DNA of 64,000 nt. Origin: Nematostella vectensis (Eukaryota; Cnidaria; Anthozoa; Actiniaria; Edwardsiidae). Positions within the stretch are counted from its first letter, which is position 1; each line of letters begins with the position of its first letter. Where the stretch lies: the NCBI RefSeq assembly GCF_932526225.1, contig NC_064037.1:8352203-8416202 (forward strand). The letters run 5' to 3'. Made by a program: the position numbers and the translations under genes. The notes below the pieces were generated by a model. The model was not told the DNA's origin and made no database searches. It saw only the letters and a list, made by a program, of their open reading frames with translations. Positions 32,324-43,100 of the stretch are shown piece by piece.

Positions 32324-33081
32324 AGTAATGTGGTACTCGGTTTTATCTTGCCGAGTCCCTTAAACAACTTAGGAAACTCTGCTCTGTAATCAGGGATGGG
32401 AATAACTTCCTCTACATTGGTGTCTGCCCTCACTACCAGGCCTAACTTCACACAGGCATTCCTGCTAAGCAGTGAATGGGGTTGATTCTTGACTACGTAC
32501 ACCGTCTCTCTCATTTCTTTCCCCTGTGCCTTCAAGCATACATCAGGGGTTCCTAAAACTGAGAGACTTGAACCCCCTGGGCCCCTCAGAACCTCCTTTG
32601 GCTTGACTAGTTCATAGGAGTTGAGCAATGGCTCCTGGTCGCTGATCACCGACACAGCGGCACCAGTGTCTAATTTAAAAGTTATGGGTTGCCCATCGAC
32701 TTCTATTTCTGCCTTCCAGTACTCCACGCTGGATTTGCTCACCTCCCCTAGGAATGGAGATTCAACTTCAAGCTCATTGACATTTCCCTTGGCTTGTTTT
32801 GACTGGCATACGCCTTGCCAATGTCCCCTCTTATTACACTTATGGCAGGTGTCATTCTTTGCTGGGCAAAGCTGACGGTCATGCTTCTGTTTGCCACAGA
32901 ACATGCACTTGGATTTCCCCTGGGCACTCCCCTGGGGACCCCCCTTGGGCTGGGATTTCTTAGGCTTAGGGGTTTTCGGATGAACTTTCTTGACAAAATC
33001 TACGTTCTGACTTCTTGTCTCCCCCCTAACCACATCTCTATTTTCCTTCCTCATCTCCGTAAGCCTGCCTGCACATTTCAA
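32320..33081 (-). pseudogene. Second gypsy element, zinc knuckle and protease
   Basis: A Lys/Pro/Gln-rich linker is followed by two knuckles (CMFCGKQKHDRQLC and CHKCNKRGHWQGVC), then the protease with KLDTGAAVSVIS and NACVKLGL. It overlaps the gag frame by 44 bases and the reverse-transcriptase frame by 4 bases, in different frames. The shifts may be lesions, or partly programmed as in some gypsy elements. Confidence 0.75.
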
Positions 33082-33598
33082 TAGCTTGTGTAAGAGTCAA
33101 GTCAGATTTGATTTGGAGACGATCTGATAGGGTTTCATCTTCGACTCCGACAATTATTCGGTCTCTAATTAATTCTTCCCTTAGAGAACCATAACTACAA
33201 TCGTCCGCTAGCCGGTAAAGGTCTTGTAAAAACTGGTCAAAGGACTCACCGGGCTTCTGCACGCGACGATTGAAGCGAGCTCTGTCAACGATGACGTTTT
33301 TTCGGACACCAAAATAGGTATTCAGCGCTGTTGTCATCTCTTCGAAGGTTGCCTTCGCTCCGTCGATCTTTAGTGTTGCGAGAATGTCGTCAGCACACGA
33401 TCCCATGGAGTAGAGCAGTATGCTCACTTGCTCGTTGTCGGGTTGTGATTTGAGGCCAGAGGCAATGCGGTACCTTTCGAAACGTCTCAGCCATTTTCGG
33501 CAGTTGTCAGCTTGCTGCAAGCCGTTCACTGCGGAGTTGAAACTTTAAGGGAGAGGAAAGTGTAGCTGAGCACGTTCGTCTTTATCTGTATCGCCCAT
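33038..33598 (-). pseudogene. Second gypsy element, gag
   Basis: The probable start is ATG 33598 (MGDTDKDERAQLHF). A TAA at 33547-33545 interrupts the frame, which then continues NGLQQADNCRKWLRRFERYR, the usual gypsy Gag start, followed by LYSMGSCADDIL, KPGESFDQFLQDLYRLADDC and RDRIIVGVED. One nonsense codon near the N-terminus and a frame change into the next segment mark it as inactive. Confidence 0.75.
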
Positions 33599-33623
33599 AG
33601 TTCGGTTTAAGCCACTGCCACCA

Positions 33624-33860
33624 TGTTATATTATGATCGATTGAGTTGAGAGAAGTACACTGATGAACAGTCAACAACAACGTTTTAATCCAAGATGGCG
33701 GACTCACCCCCAAGTCCCGGATGTACAAACACATAACACAGGGCTCCCAAATATGCCTAAGCTATAGCATAATACTACAGTTCTCGCGCGCCCTGGGCCC
33801 CCAAGGATGCTGGGGACGTGACGAGGATATGGAATCCTGTGCCTTATTTCTTGGAAGTGG
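33624..33860 (-). repeat. Probable 5' LTR of the second gypsy element (limits uncertain)
   Basis: In - strand orientation the sequence before the primer-binding site ends ..TAATATAACA, a CA end as expected for an LTR. With no second copy in the window, the outer edge cannot be placed. Confidence 0.4.
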
Positions 33861-34652
33861 CGTGGCTTGAGCATAGTCCATTTGAGCAGCTGAAGTCTGA
33901 GAGGTAAGTTAAGAGTTTGGTTATTCCCGTATTTTAGGGAAATTCTCTCTTTAAGAATTGCTAGAAAAGAATCGAAGCCTAATTCACTTACATATCAAAT
34001 TGTATGCGTCCCTTACGGGCAAATTTCTGCTTAAATAAGGATCTCCATCGTGATGCACGCTTTTATTTCTTATTCATAGAGTGTTGTCGCGTGCGAAAAC
34101 TCAAATTTTACTTTATGTCTGTTCTTTTGATGGCAGTTATATTGTGCATTTATAAGATAATCAGAGAGACAGTTTTGTTAATGGTTTGAATCATTTTATT
34201 TTAATTATGCTGGTATTTTACTTATATTTCTTTCTTACTTATCAATATGCACTAAGCTTTTTAATCGATGACCATAAGAAAAAAACAACATTATTTTTGC
34301 AGTGTTTGTGAAACATGAATTTCTAGAATCTCAAGACCACTGGAATGGACTAAACCTGGCTAAACAAACGTATTCGCGATGGGTGAGTTTGTAAATTGTA
34401 TGCAAAGAATGCCGTCAGCAGTTTCTCAGAAATTTTTCAAGCGCGTCTAAACAGGTTTTTCCGGTTTTGAAAATGGCGATAGCGCACAAGTTCTTCATTT
34501 CATGGCGATATAAATAGAGTGCAAACAATATTACTGTGAAACATTAGCAAAAACTTGCACTGTGTTGATTTTAATAGTGTGATCGCTGCTGAACCGTAAT
34601 TACGTGAATGCGTTTATTTGCGTACATTGTAGTTATCGTGCTTTGCGCCATG
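33861..34652. other. Upstream flank of sacsin-like gene B, possible 5' exons
   Basis: Two strong 5' splice sites occur: GAGAG|GTAAGTTAAG at about 33903 and GATGG|GTGAGTTTG at 34383. The second ends an 80-base segment (34303-34382) behind a TTTTTGCAG acceptor, open as HEFLESQDHWNGLNLAKQTY. Neither joins in phase with the exon at 37018, so these may be other transcripts, or intermediate exons are missing. Confidence 0.25.
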
Positions 34653-35937
34653 CACAGGTAGCCCCGGCTCACGGCGAGTGTAGGTTTATTATAGCCTGAG
34701 TATCAGGCGATTTTATTTTTCAAAAGTTGGAGAGGAAAAATAAAAGTACGCCTGACACAAATACTTGACGCGACGCCTGCCGCTCCTTTTTAGGCCGCTG
34801 TCAAAACAGTCGGCTGTCCATTTTCCAATGACTCGCGTGGTGACACAATCAAATGCCCAAATCAATTTATAAACAGCATTTATGTAAAAATAAAACTACA
34901 TTTGTTTTATATGCAAGGGTAATAATTTTAGTAACGACGAACCCCGGTGAAGGTAACTTTATGCTAAATGATTTGAAACGCAAGGATAGTTCACGGCTCA
35001 GGAGACTTTACGATTTAAGTATATGACTGCAGATCCACACATTTCTACAGGATATTGACATCACCAATTTACTACAGGCTCTTTCTTCTAAATAGACAAA
35101 CCTCTGCTTGAACACAAATGCCATTATTTGATAAGCTAACTCGATCAACAACTCGCGGGAAGTACCGCAAACAATCCCAAGCTTTTTTCGTGCTTTTTTT
35201 TATGCCTAAAATATTTGGCGCCTGGCCTGTCTAAAAATTTGATAGCTACTATGATGTCTGTAGTATCAAACAGCTTCTATGACATCAATATTTCCAGCGC
35301 CTTTGGTATAACTAGTAGATCGATCTTCGCTTCGAAAAACGATACCAATGAGAAATAAACACACGCAATGACCTGCCTGGGCAAGACATTTGAACATCAG
35401 AGTATCAGGTGGAATTTTAATTTTTCCGAAGATAATGAGGGGAGTAAAATATATTTTTTAATGTTATAGAATACGATTATCTGATTTTGCTAACGCAAGG
35501 TTAAAAGCAGTTTTGGAGTCCGCCATTACTCAACGAGCAGTCGAGGGGTTAGGGTACTATATAGCTGAACCAATCAGCGGGCCCCATTCAAGTGCCCTTG
35601 GTTTTTTTTACCAATCAGGAGCCATGCCGAAATTCGGCATAAGAACATGCGATTTGAACAGTACTTGTATCAGGCCCTTGTCTTGTTTCTCGCCGGCGCG
35701 ATAGAAACATAGGAGGGCCTGATACTCAGGTTAGGTTTATTACTCAAACGGCAAAACGGGGACGAATAGACGATTAAAAGGTATGGTTGGAAAGATAACT
35801 ATATGTGCTGTGATTCTGCGAGGTTCAATTTGCCGTGCGATTCTGATTTTCAATTCAGAATATTTATTTCAACGAATTTTTTGCTCATACAAACTCTGTA
35901 ATAAACCTACACTCGCCGTGAGCCTGGGCTACCTGTG
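34653..35937. mobile_element. 1.3-kb DNA element with ~39-bp terminal inverted repeats
   Basis: CACAGGTAGCCCCGGCTCACGGCGAGTGTAGGTTTATTA at the left is mirrored at 35899-35937 with one or two mismatches; only short strings are compared here. GCCATG flanks both sides within a base, a possible target duplication. Just inside, a second inverted pair is built on CCTGAGTATCAGGC (34695-34708 and about 35717-35731). No transposase is encoded, so it is non-autonomous. Confidence 0.7.
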
Positions 35938-37017
35938 GGCCATGCAGCGCGAATTAGATCTTTGAAATATTATTATATAAAAACTAAAAAGTATTTCACG
36001 GGTTTGTGACTTTACGGCATCTTAAATTCACGGAACCTGCGGAAACATCTATAAGACGCTAAATTAAAAAATTCCTTAAGTAACTTTAATACTCTAATAC
36101 TCTACTGCACAATTTAATTGCTATTTGTATTGACAGAAATGCCTTGTGTAACTTGGCTTTAACATTGATTCAGATGTCGTGTTCAATAGGTTGTGGAGGA
36201 TTTTGATAAAAATAAGGGCTGAAATACCCCCCCCCCCCCCCCTTCAGGAGGAACAATTTTCCGCTTCCCCCATATTTTCGGTACCACCAAAAAAAAAAGA
36301 AAGAAGGAGGAAAGTATGAAGGCAACAACAAACATCAAAGAAACACAAGCAAAAAAAGTGGAAGGAAGGAATTGGTTGAAAACATTAATTTAGAAAAAGT
36401 GAAGTTATTCAATGTTCATAATGTATGTATATATAGGGTACACCAAAAACTAGAAATTCGACTCTGCCAAATTTTCGTCTTTAGAAGATTTCTAAAGGGC
36501 AGACGAAAATTTGGCAGAGGCGAATTCCAGTTTTTGGTGTATTGTATTCATTCTTCTGGTTCACGAACATGACTATTTGGGCTTTTTGTATTTATGGGTA
36601 TATATAGGGAATATACAGGTTTGCATTGCATAAATTATACATTGCTCAATACCTATCCTGAACTCCTGGATTGTGCATGCCAAATAACTGGCCCAAAACC
36701 AAGACTCGTTGATCCAAGGAGTGGGATTTGACACTTGGTCATATTTTAAAGAAGAGAATTAACACTCAAAGAAATCAGTGCCCCCTCTTTCAAAATCAAT
36801 AAAGTTCAAAATCAGGTTTGTGAAGCAACGAATCAACTAACAGTTTGGTAAAAGTCCATAAACACATTTTAAAAGCTGTCAACTCATCACTTGTATTATA
36901 AGTTTTAATGAAAGTGTGATGTTTCCTGCCACATAGGAGCTCCACTAATATTACTAGAATATGCAATTGTTTTTAAAATACACAACTAAAGAGGACTATT
37001 GATAATTTCCTTATCAG
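35938..37017. other. Non-coding DNA before the first visible exon of gene B
   Basis: There is a C-run (about 36229-36242) and A-rich DNA, the foldback element listed separately, and a normal acceptor (TTTCCTTATCAG) at the end. No coding exon is seen. Confidence 0.4.
36440..36541. mobile_element. Short foldback (hairpin) element
   Basis: ACACCAAAAACTAGAAATTC...ATTTTCGTCTTTA is mirrored by GACGAAAATTTGGCAGAGGC...TTTTTGGTGTA around a ~20-base loop. The arms are about 40 bp and imperfect. It shares its outer sequence and its right flank (ttgtattcatt.ttctgg) with the larger element at 50335. Confidence 0.75.
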
Positions 37018-37118
37018 ATGAAGACTCAGATGAAGATTGTGATCTCATCCAGCCTAGCTTGATTCAACAGATCAAGAAAATTCTGGACCAGTACCCAGAT
37101 GATGGGCAAATTCTCAAG
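37018..37118 (+). CDS. Sacsin-like gene B, exon leading into first ATPase module
   Basis: The exon lies between CTTATCAG| and CTCAAG|GTGAGA. It is phase 1 in (Asp completed by the previous exon's last base) and phase 0 out. It reads DEDSDEDCDLIQPSLIQQIK and KILDQYPDDGQILK. An acidic lead followed by ...I..IL..YPD..QILK is the usual entry to a sacsin repeat; the next residues, ELIQNAEDA, are on the next exon 12.4 kb away. The start codon and any exon before this one were not found. An in-frame ATG inside the intron side (36999) is probably not used. Confidence 0.8.
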
Positions 37119-40100
37119 GTGAGATGTTGGATACACCCTGTCCCCCCTTCCCTTTGTAGAGATGCTAGATACACCCTGTCCCCCCTTCCCTTTGTAGAGA
37201 TGCTGGATACACCCCTGTCCCCCCTTCCCTTTGTAGAGATGCTGGATACACCCTGTCCCCCATTCCCTTTGTAGAGATGCTGGATACACCCCTGTCCCCC
37301 CTTCCCTTTGTAGAGATGCTGGATACACACCTGTCCCCCCTTCCCTTCAAGAGATGCTGGATACACCCATGTCCCCCCTTCCCTTTGTAGAGATGCTGGA
37401 TACACCCCTGTCCCCCCTTCCCTTTGTAGAGATGCTGGATACACCCATGTCCCCCCTTCCCTTTGTAGAGATGCTGGATACACCCCTGTCCCCCCTTCCC
37501 TTTGTAGAGATGCTAGATACACCCCTGTCCCCCCTTCCCTTTGTAGAGATGCTGGATACACCCCTGTCCCCCCTTCCCTTTGTAGAGATGCTGGATACAC
37601 CCCTGTCCCCCCTTCCCTTTGTAGAGATGCTGGATACACTCCTGTCCCCCCTTCCCTTTGTAGAGATGCTGGATACACTCCTGTCCCCCCTTCCCTTTGT
37701 AGAGATGCTGGATACACCCCTGTCTCCCCTTCTCTTCAAGAGATGCTGGATACACCCCTGTCCCCCCTACCCTTTGTAGAGATGCTGGATACACCCAGTT
37801 CCCCCATTCCCTTTGTAGAGATGCTGGATACACCCCTGTCCCCCCTTTCCTTTGTAGAGATGCTGGATACACCCCTGTCCCCCCTTCCCTTTGTAGAGAT
37901 GCTGGATACACCCTGTCCTCCTTCCCTTCAACAGATGCTGGATACACCCTGTCCCTCTTCCCTTTGTAGAGATGCTGGATACACCCCTGTCCCCCCTTCC
38001 CTTTGTAGAGATGCTGAATACACCCTGTCCCCCCTTCCCTTTGTAGAGATGCTGGATACACCCCTGTCCCCCCTTCCCTTTTTAGAGATGCTGGATACAC
38101 CCTGTCCCCCCTTCCCTTTGTAGAGATGCTGGATACACCCCTGTCCCCCCTTCCCTTTGTAGAGATGCTGGATACACCCCTGTCTCCCCTTCCCTTCAAT
38201 AGATGCTAGATACACCCCTGTCCCCCCTTCCCTTTGTAGAGATGCTGGATACACCCCTGTCTCCCCTTCCCTTCAAGAGATGCTAGATACACCCCTGTCC
38301 CCCCTTCCCTTTGTAGAGATGCTGGATACACCCCTGTCCCCCCTTCCCTTTGTAGAGATGCTGGATACACCCCTGTCTCCCCTTCCCTTCAAGAGATGCT
38401 GGATACACCCCTGTCCCCTCTTCCCTTTGTAGAGATGCTGGATACACCCCTGTCTCCCCTTCCCTTCAAGAGATGCTGGATACACCCCTTTCCCCCCTTC
38501 CCTTTGTAGAGATGCTGGATACACCCCTGTCCCCCCTTCCCTTTGTAGAGATGCTGGATACACCCTGCCCCCCTTCCCTTCAACAGATGCTGGATACACC
38601 CCTGTCCCCCCTTCCCTTTCTAGAGATGCTGGATACACCCCTGTCCCCCCTTCCCTTTGTAGAGATGCTGGATACACCCAGTTCCCCCATTCCCTTTGTA
38701 GAGATGCTGGATACACCCCTGTCCCCCCTTCCCTTTGTAGAGATGCTGGATACACCCATGTCCTTCCTTCCCTTCAAGAGATGCTGGATACACCCTGTCC
38801 CTCTTCCCTTTGTAGAGATGCTGGATACACCCAGTTCCCCCATTCCCTTTGTAGAGATGCTGGATACACCCCTGTCCCCCCTTCCCTTTGTAGAGATGCT
38901 GGATACACCCTGTCCTCCTTCCCTTCAAGAGATGCTGGATACACCCCTGTCTCCTCTTTCCTTTGTAGAGATGCTGGATACACCCCTGTCCCCCCTTCCC
39001 TTCAAGAGATGCTGGATACACCCCTGTCCCCCCTTTCCTTTGTAGAGATGCTGGATACACCCCTGTCCCCCCTTCCCTTTGTAGAGATGCTGGATACACC
39101 CCTGTCCCTCCTTCCCTTTGTAGAGATGCTGGATACACCCTTGCCCCCCTTCCCTTTGTAGAGATGCTGGATACACACATGTCCCCCTTCCCTTCAATAG
39201 ATGCTGGATACACCCCTGTCCCCCCTTCCCTTTGTAGAGATGTTGGATACACCCCTGTCCCCCCTTCCCTTTGTAGAGATGCTGGATACACCCCTGTCCC
39301 TCCTTCCCTTTTTAGAGATGCTGGATACACCCCTGTCACCCGTTCCCTTCAAGAGATGCTGGATACACCCCTGTCCCCCCTTTCCTTTGTAGAGATGCTG
39401 GATACACCCCTGTCACCCCTTCCCTTTGTAGAGATGCTGGATACACCCCTGTCCCACCTTGCATTTGTAGAGATGTTGGATACACCCTGTCCTCCTTCCA
39501 TTTGTAGAGATGCTGGATAAACCCCTGTCCCTCCTTCCCTTTGTAGAGATGCTAGATACACCCCTGTCCCCCCTTTCCTTTGTAGAGATGCTGGATACAC
39601 CCCTGTCTCCCCTTCCCTTCAAGAGATGCTGGATACACCCCTGTCCCCCCTTCCCTTTGTAGAGATGCTGGATACACCCCTGTCCCCCCTTCCCTTTGTA
39701 GAGATGCTGGATACACCCTGCCCCCCTTCCCTTCAACAGATGCTGGATACACCCCTGTCCCCCCTTCCCTTTGTAGAGATGCTAGATACACCCCTGTCCC
39801 CCCATTCCTTTGTAGAGATGCTAGATACACCCTGTCCCCCCTTCCCTTTGTAGAGATGCTGGATACACCCCTGTCCCTCCTTCCCTTTTTAGAGATGCTG
39901 GATACACTCCTGTCACCCGTTCCCTTCAAGAGATGCTGGATACACCCCTGCCCCCCTTGCCTTTGTAGAGATGCTGGATACACCCCTGTCCCCCCTACCC
40001 TTTGTAGAGATGCTGGATACACCCCTGTCTCCCCTTCCCTTTGTAGAGATGCTGGATACACCCCTGTCCCCCCTTCCCTTTGTAGAGATGTTGGATACAC

Positions 40101-43100
40101 CCCTGTCCCCCCTTCCCTTTGTAGAGATGCTGGATACACCCCTGTCCCCCCTACCCTTTGTAGAGATGTTGGATACACCCCTGTCCCCCCTTCCCTTCAA
40201 GAGATGCTGCATACGCCCCTGTGCAACCTCAAAGAGATGCTAAATACGCCCCTGTGCCCCCTCAAAGAGATCCTAAATACGCCCCTGTGCCCCCTCAAAG
40301 ATATTCTAAATACGCCCCTGTGCCCCCTCAAAGAGATGCTAAATACGCCCCTGTGCCCCCTCAAAGAGATGCTAAATACGCCTCTGTGCCCCCTCAAAGA
40401 GATGCTAAATACGCCCCTGTGCCCCCTCAAAGAGATGCTGGATACGCCCCTGTGCCCCCTCAAAGAGATGCTAAATACGCCCCTGTGTCCCCTCAAAGAG
40501 ATGCTGGATACGCCCCTGTGCCCTCTCAAAGAGATGCTGGATACGCCCCTGTGCCCACTCAAAGAGATGCTGGATACGCCCCTGTGCCCCCTCAAAGAGA
40601 TGCTGGATACGCCCCTGTGCCCCCTCAAAGAGATGCTTAATACGCCCCTGTGCCCCCTTAAAGAGATGCTGGATACGCCCCTGTGCCCCCTCAAAGAGAT
40701 GCTGGATACGCCCCTGTGCCCCCTCAAAGAGATGCTGGATACGCCCCTGTGCCCCCTCAAAGAGATGCTGGATACGCCCCTGTGCCCCCCCAAAGAGATG
40801 CTGGTTACGCCCCTGTGCCCCCTCAAAGAGATGCTGGATACACCCCTGTCCCCCCTACCCTTTGTAGAGATGCTGGATACACCCAGTTCCCCCATTCCCT
40901 TTGTAGAGATGCTGGATACACCCCTGTCCCCCCTTTCCTTTGTAGAGATGCTGGATACACCCCTGTCCCCCCTTCCCTTTGTAGAGATGCTGGATACACC
41001 CTGTCCTCCTTCCCTTCAAGAGATGCTGGATACACCCTGTCCCTCTTCCCTTTGTAGAGATGCTGGATACACCCCTGTCCCCCCTTCCCTTTGTAGAGAT
41101 GCTGGATACACCCTGTCCCCCCTTCCCTTTGTAGAGATGCTGGATACACCCCTGTCCCCCCTTCCTTTTGTAGAGATGCTGGATACACCCTGTCCCCCCT
41201 TCCCTTTGTAGAGATGCTGGATACACCCCTGTCCCCCCTTCCCTTTGTAGAGATGCTGGATACACCCCTGTCTCCCCTTCCCTTCAAGAGATTCTAGATA
41301 CACCCCTGTCCCCCCTTCCCTTTGTAGAGATGCTGGATACACCCCTGTCCCCCCTTCCCTTTGTAGAGATGCTGGATACACCCCTGTCTCCCCTTCCCTT
41401 CAAGAGATGCTGGATACACCCCTGTCCCCTCTTCCCTTTGTAGAGATGCTGGATACACCCCTGTCTCCCCTTCCCTTCAAGAGATGCTGGATACACCCCT
41501 TTCCCCCCTTCCCTTTGTAGAGATGCTGGATACACCCCTGTCCCCCCTTCCCTTTGTAGAGATGCTGGATACACCCTGCCCCCCTTCCCTTCAACAGATG
41601 CTGGATACACCCCTGTCCCCCCTTCCCTTTCTAGAGATGCTGGATACACCCCTGTCCCCCCTTCCCTTTGTAGAGATGCTGGATACACCCAGTTCCCCCA
41701 TTCCCTTTGTAGAGATGCTGGATACACCCCTGTCCCCCCTTCCCTTTTTAGAGATGCTGGATACACCCATGTCCCCCCTTCCCTTCAAGAGATGCTGGAT
41801 ACACCCTGTCCCTCTTCCCTTTGTAGAGATGCTGGATACACCCAGTTCCCCCATTCCCTTTGTAGAGATGCTGGATACACCCCTGTCCCCCCTTCCCTTT
41901 GTAGAGATGCTGGATACACCCTGTCCTCCTTCCCTTCAAGAGATGCTGGATACACCCCTGTCTCCTCTTTCCTTTGTAGAGATGCTGGATACACCCCTGT
42001 CCCCCCTTCCCTTTGTAGAGATGCTGGATACACCACTGTCCCCCCTTCCCTTCAAGAGATGCTAGATACACCCTTGTCCCCCCTTCCCTTTGTAGAGATG
42101 CTGGATACACCCATGTCCCCCCTTCCCTTCAAGAGATGCTGGATACACCCCTGTCCCCCCTTCCCTTTGTAGAGATGCTGGATACACCCCTGTCACCCCT
42201 TTCCTTTGTAGAGATGCTGGATACACCCCTGTCCCCCCTTCCCTTTGTAGAGATGCTGGATACACCCCTGTCCCCACTTCCCTTTGTAGAGATGCTAGAT
42301 ACACCCCTGTTCCCCCTTCCCTTCAAGAGATGCTGGATACACCCCTGTCCCCCCTTTCCTTTGTAGAGATGCTGGATACACCCCTGTCCCCCCTTCCCTT
42401 TGTAGAGATGCTGGATACACCCCTGTCCCTCCTTCCCTTTGTAGAGATGCTGGATACACCCTTGCCCCCCTTCCCTTTGTTGAGATGCTGGATACACACA
42501 TGTCCCCCTTCCCTTCAATAGATGCTGGATACACCCCTGTCCCCCCTTCCCTTTGTAGAGATGTTGGATACACCCCTGTCCCCCCTTCCCTTTGTAGAGA
42601 TGCTGGATACACCCCTGTCCCTCCTTCCCTTTTTAGAGATGCTGGATACACCCCTGTCACCCGTTCCCTTCAAGAGATGCTGGATACACCCCTGTCCCCC
42701 CTTTCCTTTGTAGAGATGCTGGATACACCCCTGTCACCCCTTCCCTTTGTAGAGATGCTGGATACACCCCTGTCCCACCTTGCATTTGTAGAGATGTTGG
42801 ATACACCCTGTCCTCCTTCCATTTGTAGAGATGCTGGATAAACCCCTGTCCCCCCTTCCCTTTGTAGAGATGCTAGATACACCCCTGTCCCCCCTTTCCT
42901 TTGTAGAGATGCTGGATACACCCCTGTCTCCCCTTCCCTTCAAGAGATGCTGGATACACCCCTGTCCCCCCTTCCCTTTGTAGAGATGCTGGATACACCC
43001 CTGTCCCCCCTTCCCTTTGTAGAGATGCTGGATACACCCTGCCCCCCTTCCCTTCAACAGATGCTGGATACACCCCTGTCCCCCCTTCCCTTTGTAGAGA

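Larger units (their letters stand above)
30335..33623 (-). mobile_element. Decayed, 3'-truncated Ty3/gypsy element
   Basis: On the - strand, pieces of gag, protease, reverse transcriptase, RNase H and integrase follow one another in different frames with stops. A primer-binding site (TGGTGGCAGTGG, 33623-33612) lies at the 5' end, and a probable LTR begins beyond it. The element breaks off inside integrase at about 30335, and no 3' LTR is found. It is a different family from the intact element: the protein sequences and PBS differ. Confidence 0.85.

Noticed and set aside
34303-34382. Candidate exon with good acceptor and donor upstream of gene B
   Set aside because: Its phase does not fit the next visible exon (37018), so it is mentioned only as a low-confidence possibility.
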